The notes: generated by a model not told the origin, from the letters alone. DNA of 64,000 bases from Streptomyces sp. V3I8 (GCF_030817535.1 NZ_JAUSZL010000002.1:4402001-4466000); one strand, 5' to 3'. Shown: positions 23,765 through 32,879, counted from the stretch's first letter. Numbers and translations are program-made.

Positions 23765-25195
23765 ATGGGGCGGCGTACGGAGCGGTGGCGCGGCCGTACG
23801 GCCCTGGCAGGGGCGGCGGCGCTGCTCTCGGTCGCGGCGACGGCGGGGCAGGCCGTCGCGGGGCAGGGGACAGCAGGACAAGGGGCGGTGGCGAGGCAGG
23901 GGACGGCGGCCGACGCCTTCCCTCCGTATCGCTTCGCCGACGGCGCCGAGCGGATCGAGGGCGCGCCGCGCGCTTTTGACGCCGTACGGCTGACGGCGGG
24001 CACGACCTATCGAAGCGCCGTCCGCGACGACGGCAAGGTCTACTACGGGCTGCGACTCGACGGGACGTCCAGCGCGTACGTGTCGGCCACGGCTGTTCCG
24101 AAGCCCGGTACGAAGGTCATGTACTCGGACGGCATCAAGGTCTCCCTGCTGGACCCGGACGGCCACAAGTGCTTCTCCGGGGACGCCGGCGCCGCACGCT
24201 TCGGACCCACCGAGAGCCCGCGCCCGCTCACCGCCTGGGCCTCGCGCCGCGCCGGCCCCGGTACGTACACCTGCAAGGGCGCCGGTACGTATGCGGTGCT
24301 CGTCGAACGTACGAGCGGGGACGAGTCCTCACCGGACGACTGGGAGCTGGAGCTGCAGTACGTCTCGGAGCCCGCCGTGAAGGGCGCCGCTCCGACGGCG
24401 GCCCCGGAGGTGTGGGACTCCGCCTCCCCGGAAGCAGTCGACGGCCCGGTCCGGACCCGTACGGGCGGAACGGGGTTCAGCACGGCGCGCTCGCTGGAGC
24501 AGGGCGTCTGGGCGGACGGGATCCGGGCCGGGCAGACACTCTTCTACCGTGTCCCCGTCGACTGGGGCCAGCAGCTCGACGCGTCCGCCGAACCGGGTCC
24601 GGCGGACGCTGCCGGTTTCCTCGGGAACGCCCTCGTCATGTCGCTCTACAACCCCGCGCGTGCGCTGGTGGACGACGCCGACACCGGGTACGGCGGCGCG
24701 CGCCGGCCGGCCGCCCTGGAACCGCTGCCTCCGGTCACGTACGAGAACCGGTACTCCGTCGACGACCAGGTCGGCGGTATGCGGTTCGCCGGCTGGTACT
24801 ACCTCGCCGTGCACCTCAAGGCGGGTATGGCCGACGAGTTCGGCGACGGGCCGTTCGACCTGACACTGCGCGTGGGAGTGCGGGGCACGGCCGGGAAGGC
24901 CCCGGTGTACGGCGGCGCCCCCGCGCCGCGCGACGTGTTCGAGGTGACCGCGGGGGACCGGGCCGTCGCCTCGAACGGCAGCGCGGCGGCCGGCGGGGAC
25001 GGTGGCGCGGGCGGGAACACCACGATGAAGGCGGTGGCCGCGGGCGGGATCGGCGCGGGGTGCGTCCTCGTCCTGGGGCTCGCGGTGTGGACGGTCGTCG
25101 CACGGCGGCGGGCGGCGGCGGAGGCGGCCGGGAGCGGCCCGCCCGTCGCGAACGGCACGGTGGTACGGACGTACGGGCGGTCGCGGGCCCGGTAG
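23765..25195 (+). CDS. Secreted, C-terminally anchored protein of unknown function
   Basis: A 476-residue protein. It has a signal peptide (RRTERWRGRTALAGAAALLSVAAT, cleavage probably after AVA), a beta-rich extracellular part (about 45-400), a Gly/Ala/Asn linker and one transmembrane helix (about 425-450, GGIGAGCVLVLGLAVWTVV) followed by a basic end. The type I topology exposes most of the protein outside. Two related segments, GTTYRSAVRDDGKVYYGLRLDG and GQTLFYRVPVDWGQQLDASA, suggest duplicated bacterial pre-peptidase-like domains. The ATG at 23765 with a GAAGGGG site is preferred to the GTG at 23744. It is convergent with the membrane kinase next door, a possible partner. Confidence 0.7.
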   Translation: MGRRTERWRGRTALAGAAALLSVAATAGQAVAGQGTAGQGAVARQGTAADAFPPYRFADGAERIEGAPRAFDAVRLTAGTTYRSAVRDDGKVYYGLRLDGTSSAYVSATAVPKPGTKVMYSDGIKVSLLDPDGHKCFSGDAGAARFGPTESPRPLTAWASRRAGPGTYTCKGAGTYAVLVERTSGDESSPDDWELELQYVSEPAVKGAAPTAAPEVWDSASPEAVDGPVRTRTGGTGFSTARSLEQGVWADGIRAGQTLFYRVPVDWGQQLDASAEPGPADAAGFLGNALVMSLYNPARALVDDADTGYGGARRPAALEPLPPVTYENRYSVDDQVGGMRFAGWYYLAVHLKAGMADEFGDGPFDLTLRVGVRGTAGKAPVYGGAPAPRDVFEVTAGDRAVASNGSAAAGGDGGAGGNTTMKAVAAGGIGAGCVLVLGLAVWTVVARRRAAAEAAGSGPPVANGTVVRTYGRSRAR

Positions 25196-25237
25196 TCCGG
25201 CTGTTCCGGGCCGACGGGGCAGCTTTTGCGGTCCCTT

Positions 25238-26884
25238 TCAGACCTGGGTGAGTGCCCAGAAACCGACCGCGAAGCAGACCAGCGCGAGCAGGAGCACCGG
25301 GACCGTCACCGCCATGGGCGGCCCGGGCCGCCGCCGCGCCCGCCTGCCACGGTGCCGCGCGACCGGCTGGGGCTGAGGCGGATCCTGGATGTTCCGAGCG
25401 GTGTACGAGGCGGTGGAGGCCACGTCATGTCGTCGGAGCTCTTGGAGCTCTTGAGGTTCTTGGAGCTCTTGGGGCTGATAGGGCTCTTGGGGTTGCTGAG
25501 TCTGGAGCGGAGGCGCCGAGGCCGGCGGGTACGGGACCGGTGGGTACGGGGTCTGGGGCGAGGGCACGTGCGTGGGTTCGTGCGGGAGCGCCGGGGCGTG
25601 GGAGGAGCGGGGGAGTTCGCGTGGGGCGGGGGGAGCGGGGGTCCGGAGCGGGGGCGGCAGGTGGAAGCTGCCCGTGTCCGACCCTGTGTCCGATCCCGTG
25701 CCCGACGCCTTGGGGGGACGCCGGGAGACGGGGCCGCCGGCCGGTGCCGCCGGTCGAGCGGCGCCTGTCACAGCCTCCGCGGCCGGGTTCGGATCCGAGT
25801 CCGAGTCCGAGTCTGCATCCGGGCCCGGGCCCGGGCCTTGGCCTTGGTCTTGGAAGACCGCGCCTGCCTGCGGGGAGGCTCCCGGGACCGGGCGACGGGG
25901 CACAGTTTCGTGCCCTTGTTCCTGTCCCCGCTCCTGTCCGTGGCCCCGCTCCTGGCTGTGTCCCCGCCCCGGCTCGTCGGTCCGGCCGGGAGTCGGCGCG
26001 GGCGCGTGAGGGCCCGCGGGGCCGAACCCCGCCGGAAGCGGGCCCAGTTGGTCGAAGATCTCGATCAGCTCGTCGTCGGGACCGGGATCGGGGAGGAGTT
26101 CCCGGGCCGCGACGAGCGCCTTGCGTGCCCCTGTGGCGGTGCGGAAGCGAGCCTGCGGATCAGGTTCGAGCAGAGAGGCCACGACCTGCCAGAGGGGCTC
26201 GGGAATCCCCTTGGGGGCGCTCGGGGTGCCATGGGCGGCGAAGTGCTCGATCAGCGCCTTGGCGTCGGGTCTGGCGCCCTCCAGGAGGTAGAGCGCCACC
26301 AGGCCCACGGCGAAGAGGTCGGCGGGGAAGTCCGGGTCGGCGCCGAGCATCTGCTCCGGCGCGAAATAACCGGGCGTACCCACCACGTAGTTGGTCTCCG
26401 TGAGCCGTGGCTCGCCGAGACGCATCGAGATGCCGAAGTCGGAGAGCCGCAGCCGGGGGCGCCCCGTGCCGGTCGCCTCCAGCAGGATGTTGGCGGGTTT
26501 GATGTCACGGTGCACGATCCCCTCCGCGTGCACCGCGGCGAGGCCCGCCAGCAACTGGTCGAGCAGGGTGCAGACGAAGGACGGTGGCAGGGGGCCGTAG
26601 TCCCCGATCAGGTGGACCAGCGAGCCCCCACCGACGAGGTCCATGGTGAACAGGACCTTGTCGTCGTCGGCGGCCCAGCTGGCGGGAGCGAGCACATGGG
26701 GGTGGTCGATCCGCACCGCCTGCTCGCGCACGAACCGCAGCAGCGAGTGGGCGTCGCTCTGCTGGAGCACCTTGGCGGCCACGTACCGGCGCCGCCGGTG
26801 GTCCCAGGCGCGCCAGACCGCACCGACTCCCCCGCGCCCGATCGGGTCGACCAGTTCGTACCGGCCGGCGAAGACCTCACCCAT
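25238..26884 (-). CDS. Membrane-anchored serine/threonine protein kinase
   Basis: A 548-residue Hanks-type kinase. Residues 1-270 form the kinase: glycine loop IGRGGVGAVWRA, catalytic-lysine strand YVAAKVLQ, catalytic loop HRDIKPANILL, DFG motif SDFGISM, and VVGTPGYFAPEQ activation segment. Residues 290-515 are low-complexity (Gly-His-Gln-Glu, Ser-Asp and Gln-Glu-Pro repeats). A transmembrane helix near the C-terminus (AVTVPVLLLALVCFAVGFWAL) leaves almost no extracellular part. No PASTA domains. The ATG at 26884 is chosen at the true N-terminus of the kinase domain; the frame upstream overlaps the XRE gene. Confidence 0.9.
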   Translation of the reverse strand: MGEVFAGRYELVDPIGRGGVGAVWRAWDHRRRRYVAAKVLQQSDAHSLLRFVREQAVRIDHPHVLAPASWAADDDKVLFTMDLVGGGSLVHLIGDYGPLPPSFVCTLLDQLLAGLAAVHAEGIVHRDIKPANILLEATGTGRPRLRLSDFGISMRLGEPRLTETNYVVGTPGYFAPEQMLGADPDFPADLFAVGLVALYLLEGARPDAKALIEHFAAHGTPSAPKGIPEPLWQVVASLLEPDPQARFRTATGARKALVAARELLPDPGPDDELIEIFDQLGPLPAGFGPAGPHAPAPTPGRTDEPGRGHSQERGHGQERGQEQGHETVPRRPVPGASPQAGAVFQDQGQGPGPGPDADSDSDSDPNPAAEAVTGAARPAAPAGGPVSRRPPKASGTGSDTGSDTGSFHLPPPLRTPAPPAPRELPRSSHAPALPHEPTHVPSPQTPYPPVPYPPASAPPLQTQQPQEPYQPQELQEPQELQELRRHDVASTASYTARNIQDPPQPQPVARHRGRRARRRPGPPMAVTVPVLLLALVCFAVGFWALTQV

Positions 26885-27020
26885 GGTCGTACGTCGCTCC
26901 CCCCTCCGGCGGTCGGTACGGCATCCTCCTGCGAGGAGGTGCCCGGCTGCCTGGTCTCCGGCCGCCCACAAGCCCCAGGAGGCCTGCGACGGACCGGCGT
27001 TCGGCTGCCGGGCGGCGTGC

Positions 27021-27572
27021 TCAGTTCTGGTGGGACTGGTAGTGGGCGACCGCGTCGGAGGTGCGCCCGGCTCCGTACACCCGGAGGAACTCTGCCAGTT
27101 CCGGGTGGGTCGGGGCGAGGGTGTCCGCCGCCTCGATGATGTCCCCCGCCGCGGACACCGAGCGCAGCAGTGACTGGATCTCACGCACCACGCGCTTCAC
27201 CGTGGGCGCCCCGCCCGAAGTGGTGGTCGACTGCGTGGTGTTGCTGAGCACCGAGCCCCCTTGCGACTTCTTGATCTCGTCCATGCGTTCGGTGGCCTCG
27301 GCGGCGCTCACACTGCCGTCCGCGGCCTGACCGGCCAGATCCTGCAGCAGCTGTACGCGCTGGACCACCGCGGGATTGCCGATCTTGGCGCGCTGGCCGC
27401 TCATCAGCTGCGACAGCATGGGCGCCGACAGCCCCAGCACCCCCGCCAGACGGGCCTGGTTGAGACCCAGGTCGTCTATGAGCCTGCGGAAGAGCGCCCC
27501 CAGCGGCTCCCCGTACCAGTTCCGCTGCAGCTCCCGGGCTCTCGCGGTTGCTTCTTGCTGTGCGGCGTCCAT
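27021..27572 (-). CDS. XRE-like helix-turn-helix DNA-binding protein
   Basis: A 183-residue protein with a helix-turn-helix at about residues 34-62 (LIDDLGLNQARLAGVLGLSAPMLSQLMSG), as in Cro/CI-type regulators. A Ser/Thr/Gly linker follows, then a helical C-terminal region (VVREIQSLLRSVSAAGDIIEAADTL). The target is unknown. It is 136 bp upstream of the kinase gene in the same orientation and may be co-transcribed with it. Confidence 0.8.
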   Translation of the reverse strand: MDAAQQEATARARELQRNWYGEPLGALFRRLIDDLGLNQARLAGVLGLSAPMLSQLMSGQRAKIGNPAVVQRVQLLQDLAGQAADGSVSAAEATERMDEIKKSQGGSVLSNTTQSTTTSGGAPTVKRVVREIQSLLRSVSAAGDIIEAADTLAPTHPELAEFLRVYGAGRTSDAVAHYQSHQN

Positions 27573-27755
27573 GCGCGTCTCCCCATCGCTTCCCCAAGTA
27601 CCGCGGTTCGCTCTAGCGAACCACGTCGTGCATCTTACGGAGAGTGGTCGTGTGCGGGGACCCCCAATCCTTTTGCGGGATACGGGGGGTGACCCGGTAC
27701 TCTGGTCTGCGGTGGCGGTCCAGAGGGCGATCTTCTGGCGTATGCCCTCCCTTTC

Positions 27756-27828
27756 GGGGCCTTAGCTCAGTTGGTAGAGCGCTGTCTTTGCATGGCAGAT
27801 GTCAGGGGTTCGACTCCCCTAGGCTCCA
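27756..27828 (+). tRNA. tRNA-Ala (TGC anticodon)
   Basis: 73 nt. Acceptor arms GGGGCCT and AGGCTCC pair with one G-T, the D-arm is TAGCTCAGTTGGTAGAGC, and the T-arm GGGTTCGACTCCC. The anticodon stem CTGTC/GGCAG encloses loop TTTGCAT, giving anticodon TGC. CCA is not encoded. Confidence 0.97.
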
Positions 27829-27835
27829 CGGAAAG

Positions 27836-27876
27836 AACCCCCTTTGACCGGCTTTACGCAGGTCAAAGGGGGTTTT
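27836..27876 (+). terminator. tRNA-Ala terminator
   Basis: Stem CCCCCTTTGACC pairs with GGTCAAAGGGGG, followed by TTTTT, a canonical intrinsic terminator. Confidence 0.93.
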
Positions 27877-28449
27877 TGTGTGCGGAGAAGCCGAGGGCGG
27901 GCCGACGGCCGGTCCGTATGGGCTCCGGTCGCGGGAGCTCTGGCCCTCGGACACGTGATGCCGGACGCGGCGCCCGTGAAATTTTGATCTCAAGTTTTTT
28001 CACAGCCGTCCCTGCCCGGGGCGGTCCTGTTTCAACGGGTGCGGCGGAACCGGCACTTGACCGTCCGCTGTCACATGACGTGGCTTCGTCAACCTTCGCC
28101 CTACACCTTTCTGGGGCGCGGAGGGGTCTTGGGGCGCGTGTGCGGTGAAGTGCGTCACAGGGTTTTCGTTGCGATCTTTGCGATTGTTTGCGCAAAGGGG
28201 TGCCCGTGCCCGGGGCGGGTGGCCGCCGGGTGGCTGATCGAGGTGACGTGACGGTGGCATGCAGGAGTCGTGAAGGCTTGCGTGAGCTGCCGTGAACGGA
28301 CATACGTAATCAGAGTATTGCGCTCCGTTAATCAGACCGGGATGAACGTTGCACAGGCGGTCGGTTGCAAACGTCATCGTGAGTGGAGGCGTGAAGAGAG
28401 CGCTCTCACGGCTGCCTGTACAAGGGCCGGTTGCACTGCGGCGTCCTCT
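27877..28449. other. Long intergenic region, no gene recognised
   Basis: About 570 bp between the tRNA-Ala terminator and a parS site. A short AT-rich hairpin lies at 27976-28003 (GTGAAA ... TTTCAC), unusual in this GC-rich window. Open frames on both strands have no family resemblance. Confidence 0.5.
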
Positions 28450-28463
28450 GTTTCACGTGAAAC
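28450..28463. promoter_or_regulatory. parS: parS site
   Basis: Exact GTTTCACGTGAAAC, 18 kb to the right of dnaA, intergenic and 12 bp from a perfect terminator hairpin. Confidence 0.95.
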
Positions 28464-28475
28464 ATGACCGTGGGC

Positions 28476-28520
28476 ACAACTGTGGGGCAGGAGGCGTCCG
28501 GCCTCCTGCCCCACAGTTGT
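28476..28520 (-). terminator. Terminator of the DUF5324 gene
   Basis: Perfect 20-bp inverted repeat (arms 28476-28495 and 28501-28520) with a 5-base loop, just downstream of the minus-strand gene. Confidence 0.85.
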
Positions 28521-28577
28521 TCGACAGATCCGGTGTCCGCGCCGGGCGCACGAGGTGTGCCCGGCGTGCCGGTCCGG

Positions 28578-29279
28578 TCAGCCGCGTTCCTGCTGGTTCG
28601 CCGCTTCCGTCTCGGCCTGCTTGGCCTGGACCTCGGGGTCGAGGTCCTCCTGGCCGCTGCCGTCGACCGCGGCCAGACGGCTGGTCTCCGGCACCTCCGT
28701 GGCGGCGGGCGGTTCGACCAGCCAGTCGGGGTTGGCCTGCTTGTCCCACCACTTCCAGGCGGCGAAGGCGCCACCGGCCAGGATGCCCAGAACGGCCAGT
28801 CGCTTGGTGAGGCGGCCGGCCCTGGCCCGCCGCTCGTGCTTGCGGACCAGCTTCTCGATCTCCTTGGCCGAGACCTGACCGCGCAGGGCCGCCAGGGCCG
28901 CCGCACTGCGGGAGGCCGCCTCCGCGCGAGCGGGTCCGGCCGCCGCCCGGGCCTGCTCGATCTTCGGACGGGAGTACTCCGCGGCCTGCCGGGCGGCCTT
29001 GCGCGTACGGACCGCGGCTTCGTGCGCGGTCTGGTCGACCTTCGGCGGCACATGGGTGAGTGCCTGCCCGATGCGTGGTGCGAGATGTGCGTCGTACTGG
29101 GTGCGTGCCTGTTCAGCGGCGGACGACACCTTGGGCGCGAGCTTCACACGCGCTTCGTGCGCGTAGTGGGTGGCTCGGTCCTTTGTCGTGTCGGCGTAGG
29201 GCGCCACCACTTCCGCGGCGTGCCGCACGCTGTCCTTCGCCGACTCGGCCGCCGCGCGCACGCTGTCCTTGCGGGTCAC
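28578..29279 (-). CDS. DUF5324 family protein
   Basis: A 233-residue, helix-rich protein conserved in Streptomyces near the cyclophilin gene. The Ala/Arg/Glu-rich first 150 residues (KDSVRAAAESAKDSVRHAAE ...) are probably amphipathic coiled coil. One transmembrane helix (about 175-195, RLAVLGILAGGAFAAWKWWD) and an acidic tail follow. The GTG at 29279 is taken as start because GAGGAGGAGG lies 5 bp before it; the frame continues to an ATG at 29306 without a good site. Function unknown. Confidence 0.82.
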   Translation of the reverse strand: MTRKDSVRAAAESAKDSVRHAAEVVAPYADTTKDRATHYAHEARVKLAPKVSSAAEQARTQYDAHLAPRIGQALTHVPPKVDQTAHEAAVRTRKAARQAAEYSRPKIEQARAAAGPARAEAASRSAAALAALRGQVSAKEIEKLVRKHERRARAGRLTKRLAVLGILAGGAFAAWKWWDKQANPDWLVEPPAATEVPETSRLAAVDGSGQEDLDPEVQAKQAETEAANQQERG

Positions 29280-29648
29280 GGGATCCTCCTCCTCGGTGGC
29301 GTACATGGGGGATTGGGGCCGTCCCCCGGAAAGTCACAGTTCGCCTTTCCATCCTTATCCGGATCATGCCTGCCGGAGCGCTTCTGGGCATGCGAGGGCG
29401 GGCATCCGGGTCATGAATGGTGACTCCGGGAGTACTTGGTGCAATAACCGATCAATACGGTGCAACAGGAGCTTGCGACGACAATGCCACGGATCCCGGG
29501 ACCGCGCGCCTGTTTGGTGCCGAGCAACCGAAGCGGATGAAGCAATCGGAGCAGGAGGGGCGGAAGCGGTCGTACGGCGGTGACGGAGGATCGGCGGCGC
29601 GGTACGTGCGAGGATCGGGGAGTCACAGAGGACAACGGAAGGCAGATC
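29280..29648. promoter_or_regulatory. Divergent promoter region between the DUF5324 and cyclophilin genes
   Basis: About 370 bp with no recognised gene. The stretch GGTGCAATAACCGATCAATACGGTGCAACAGG around 29439-29470 is relatively AT-rich and contains a direct repeat GGTGCAA(TA/CA), a possible promoter or operator. Confidence 0.35.
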
Positions 29649-30173
29649 GTGGCCGAGCAGCTCTACGCCACCCTGAAGACCAATCACGGCGACATCGAAG
29701 TGCGGCTCCTGCCGAACCACGCGCCCAAAACGGTCCGCAACTTCGTCGAACTCGCCACGGGCGAGCGTGAGTGGACCAACCCGGCCACGGGTGCCAAGTC
29801 CAAGGACAGGCTCTACGACGGCACGGTCTTCCACCGGGTGATCAGCGGCTTCATGATCCAGGGCGGCGACCCGCTGGGCAACGGCACCGGCGGCCCCGGC
29901 TACGAGTTCGAGGACGAGTTCCACCCGGACCTGGCCTTCGACAAGCCGTACCTGCTGGCCATGGCGAACGCCGGCCCGGGCACCAACGGCTCCCAGTTCT
30001 TCATCACCGTCTCCCCGACGGCGTGGCTGACCCGCAAGCACACCATCTTCGGCGAGGTCACCGGGGCCGGCCAGAAGATCGTGGACGGCATCGCGACGGT
30101 GCAGACCAACCCGCGCACCGACCGCCCCGTCAAGGACGTCGTCATCGAGTCGGTCGTCGTGGAGACCCGCTGA
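29649..30173 (+). CDS. Peptidyl-prolyl cis-trans isomerase (cyclophilin type)
   Basis: A 174-residue cytoplasmic foldase. Conserved cyclophilin blocks are present: LLPNHAPKTVRNFVELA, FHRVISGFMIQGGDP (catalytic Arg in FHRV), GPGTNGSQFFIT and HTIFGEVTGAGQKIVD. The GTG at 29649 has a GGAAGG site and gives AEQLYATLKTNHGDI, the family N-terminus. It is followed by hairpins and then the rhomboid gene. Confidence 0.95.
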   Translation: MAEQLYATLKTNHGDIEVRLLPNHAPKTVRNFVELATGEREWTNPATGAKSKDRLYDGTVFHRVISGFMIQGGDPLGNGTGGPGYEFEDEFHPDLAFDKPYLLAMANAGPGTNGSQFFITVSPTAWLTRKHTIFGEVTGAGQKIVDGIATVQTNPRTDRPVKDVVIESVVVETR

Positions 30174-30233
30174 GGACCGTGGGGATCTGCTGGGGGGCCC
30201 GTAGGGCCCCGCTGAGGATCAAGACCCGTCGGT

Positions 30234-30263
30234 GAGCCTCCTCCGGCCCTGCGCCGGAGGCTC
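30234..30263 (+). terminator. Hairpin between cyclophilin and rhomboid genes
   Basis: GAGCCTCCTCCGGC and GCGCCGGAGGCTC pair imperfectly. No T-tail, so it may be a weak terminator or attenuator. Confidence 0.5.
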
Positions 30264-30353
30264 CCGGAGGGAACCAAACGCCCCGCCCGTCCGTAGGGAT
30301 GAGCGGGGCGGTGCGTTGCGTACCCCGTGTGCACGGAAGGATGAGGGGACCCG

Positions 30354-31256
30354 ATGGATCAGGCGCCAGGCAGCCCGCAGGGACCGCAGGATGCCCCGAG
30401 TCTGCCCACCTGCTACCGGCACCCGGACCGGGAGACCGGCATCCGCTGCGTCCGGTGCGAGCGGCCCATCTGTCCGGAGTGCATGATCAGCGCCTCGGTC
30501 GGCTTCCAGTGCCCCGAGTGTGTCCGGGACGGTTCCGGCACGGGCCACGCGGCCGGCGCCGCACAGCCCCGCACCATCGCGGGCGGCACGATCGCCGCGG
30601 ACCCCCGCCTCTTCACCAAGATCCTCGTCGGGCTCAACATCGCCCTCTTCCTGGTCCAGCTGCGCGCGGGCGACCGCTTCACAAACAACTTCTTCCTGAT
30701 CGGCCAGGCGCCCCTGCCGGGCCTCGAAGGTCTCCAGGGAGTCGCCGAGGGCCAGTGGTACCGGCTGGTCACGGCGATGTTCCTGCACGACAGCCACAGC
30801 TACTTCCACATCCTCTTCAACATGGTCAGCCTGTGGTGGATCGGCGGCCCGCTGGAGGCGGCGCTCGGCCGCGCCCGCTATCTCGCCCTGTACATGGTCT
30901 CCGGTCTCGCGGGCAGCGCGCTCACGTATCTGCTGGCCGCGCCGAACCAGCCCTCGCTCGGTGCCTCCGGTGCGATCTTCGGCCTCTTCGGCGCGACCGC
31001 CGTCCTGATGCGCCGGCTCAACTACGACATGCGCCCGGTCATCGCCCTGCTGGTGATCAACCTGATCCTCACCTTCGGGTGGAGCAACATCGCCTGGCAG
31101 GCCCACATCGGCGGGCTCGTCGGCGGTGTCCTCGTCGGGTACGCGATGGTCCACGCGCCCCGGGAGCGACGGGCGCTGATCCAGTACGGCGCGTGTGCGC
31201 TGGTGCTGCTCGCGGTGGTGGTCATGACACTCGTCAGGACGGGTCAGCTCACCTGA
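30354..31256 (+). CDS. Rhomboid family intramembrane serine protease with N-terminal zinc-binding segment
   Basis: A 300-residue membrane protein. A B-box-like cysteine cluster comes first (CYRHPDRETGIRCVRC ... ICPECM ... CPECV, about 22-60). It is followed by six or seven transmembrane helices. The catalytic Ser205 lies in GASGAIFGLFG and the partner His251 in AHIGGLVGG. The conserved HILFNMVSLWWIG in helix 2 is also present. Substrate unknown. It sits between the cyclophilin gene and crgA, as in other Streptomyces. Confidence 0.93.
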   Translation: MDQAPGSPQGPQDAPSLPTCYRHPDRETGIRCVRCERPICPECMISASVGFQCPECVRDGSGTGHAAGAAQPRTIAGGTIAADPRLFTKILVGLNIALFLVQLRAGDRFTNNFFLIGQAPLPGLEGLQGVAEGQWYRLVTAMFLHDSHSYFHILFNMVSLWWIGGPLEAALGRARYLALYMVSGLAGSALTYLLAAPNQPSLGASGAIFGLFGATAVLMRRLNYDMRPVIALLVINLILTFGWSNIAWQAHIGGLVGGVLVGYAMVHAPRERRALIQYGACALVLLAVVVMTLVRTGQLT

Positions 31257-31270
31257 GCCGCGCGCGCCGG

Positions 31271-31599
31271 GCCCTCTCCACAGACGTGGGGAAGCCCGGA
31301 ACGTCTCCACAGGCTCTCCACAGGCTGAGGAGGACACAGGCCGCGAAAGCGCGGTCGGGGCGGCGCTCGAAGTCCTCGGACATCCACGTTGTCCACAGAC
31401 CGTGGCGGATCTTGTGCATGCTGTTGGGGAACACGTGTGCCCCTCGCCTCTGATCTGGGTTTCCCCAGGCGGGACGGGGGGCGAACAAGCTTCCGGATCC
31501 CGGTAGGTCAGTCGTACCGGCGTCAACACAGCGTCAACCCAAGCGGGTTATCCACAGATCGTGTGAACTTTTCCCCAGTGTGGAAATCTCTGTGGATAA
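31271..31599. promoter_or_regulatory. Cluster of DnaA boxes outside oriC
   Basis: In the 424-bp gap between the rhomboid gene and crgA lie TTGTCCACA 31389-31397, TTATCCACA 31548-31556 and TGTGGATAA 31591-31599, all consensus or near-consensus. Weaker boxes are TCTCCACA at about 31276, 31303 and 31314, and TGTGGAAAT at about 31579. No coding sequence is recognised here. S. coelicolor is known to have DnaA-box clusters near oriC that titrate DnaA; this is probably an equivalent. Confidence 0.75.
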
Positions 31600-31634
31600 C
31601 TCAGGGGACGGCTTGGGCCAGGGCTTGCGGAAAA

Positions 31635-31663
31635 GGGCCCGTACGAGATCCGTACGAGCCCTC
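31635..31663 (-). terminator. crgA terminator
   Basis: Arms AGGGCCCGTACG and CGTACGAGCCCT pair around a short loop; the minus-strand transcript then reads into TTTTCC. Confidence 0.7.
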
Positions 31664-31680
31664 GACCTGCCGAGCGGGCG

Positions 31681-31935
31681 TTACTTCCACTGTGTGGAGA
31701 CGCCGAAGCCCGCCGCGATGAAACCGAAGCCGACCACGATGTTCCAGTTGCCCAGCGAGTCGATCGGCAGGGAACCGTCCGTCACGTAGAACACCACGAT
31801 CCAGGCCAGGCCGATGAGGAACAGGGCCAGCATGACCGGGGCGACCCAGGCACGGCTGTTCAGATTGATGTTGGTCGCCTGCTTCGCCGGGGGCGGCGTG
31901 TAGTCGGCCTTCTTGCGGATACGTGACTTCGGCAC
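31681..31935 (-). CDS. crgA: Cell division protein CrgA
   Basis: An 84-residue membrane protein that restrains FtsZ-ring formation and helps coordinate sporulation septation in Streptomyces. The family signature [15 protein letters not shown] opens the protein. Two transmembrane helices follow (about 31-52 and 64-80), and it ends GFGVSTQWK as expected. It is divergent from the DUF881 gene. The DnaA-box cluster lies just downstream. Confidence 0.95.
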   Translation of the reverse strand: MPKSRIRKKADYTPPPAKQATNINLNSRAWVAPVMLALFLIGLAWIVVFYVTDGSLPIDSLGNWNIVVGFGFIAAGFGVSTQWK

Positions 31936-32075
31936 GAGGGTCTCTCCTGTCGATGCGCTGCGTGGCCGCGCAGGGAACGGGGGCTGCTCCGGGCAGCGTA
32001 CAAGGGGACTCCTACGGCTCCCCCGGGCGTCCGTTAGCGTAGTGCTTCCGCGGCGCCGAAGGAGATAAGGGTACG

Positions 32076-32879
32076 TTGAGCAATTCTGCCGACTCTCCCC
32101 AGCCGGGTTCCGATTCCCCCCGGCAGGGTTCCGGTCCCGGCCGCAACGGGCGTTTCCGGCCGGTGCGGCTGCTGACCGTGGCCGTTTTCGCGCTGGCCGG
32201 ACTGATCTTCTTCACCAGCTTCGACACGGCCAAGGGCACCAACATCCGTACGGACGCCTCGCTGCTGAAGCTCTCCGACCTCATCCAGGAGCGCAGCCAC
32301 AAGAACGGGCAGCTCGACGAGAGCAACGGATCGCTGCGCGACGACGTGGAGACCCTCGCCGAGCGGGACAACGGCAGCACCGCGACCGAGGCGGCCGAAC
32401 TCGCCGCCCTGGAGAAGAACGCGGGCACGCAGAAGCTCAAGGGCGAGGCTCTGACCGTCACCCTCGACGACGCCCCGCCGAACGCGACGGCCAAGCTCCC
32501 CGGCTACCCCGAGCCGCAGCCCGACTACCTGGTCATCCACCAGCAGGACCTGCAGGCCGTGGTCAACGCCCTGTGGCAGGGCGGAGCCGAGGGGATCAAG
32601 GTCATGGACCAGCGGCTGATCTCCACCAGCGCCGTCCGCTGCGTCGGCAACACCCTGATCCTCCAGGGCCGCGTCTACTCGCCCCCGTACAGGATCCAGG
32701 CGGTCGGGGACCCGGAAAAGCTGGAGAAGGCCCTCACGGAGTCCCCCGCCATCCAGAACTACATGGTGTACGTCAACGTCTACGGGCTCGGCTGGAAGGT
32801 CGAGGAGAACGGGAGGACGACGCTGCCCGGCTACTCGGGCACGGTGGACCTCCACCATGCCGAGCCCGTGGAACCGTAG
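32076..32879 (+). CDS. DUF881 family membrane-anchored protein
   Basis: A 267-residue protein with one N-terminal transmembrane helix (about 30-50, [18 protein letters not shown]), a coiled-coil region ([21 protein letters not shown]) and the DUF881 domain, including [20 protein letters not shown] and the [12 protein letters not shown] segment. A TTG start is used with a GGAGATAAGG site before it. DUF881 proteins sit next to division and sortase genes in actinobacteria, but their role is not known. Confidence 0.88.
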   Translation: MSNSADSPQPGSDSPRQGSGPGRNGRFRPVRLLTVAVFALAGLIFFTSFDTAKGTNIRTDASLLKLSDLIQERSHKNGQLDESNGSLRDDVETLAERDNGSTATEAAELAALEKNAGTQKLKGEALTVTLDDAPPNATAKLPGYPEPQPDYLVIHQQDLQAVVNALWQGGAEGIKVMDQRLISTSAVRCVGNTLILQGRVYSPPYRIQAVGDPEKLEKALTESPAIQNYMVYVNVYGLGWKVEENGRTTLPGYSGTVDLHHAEPVEP

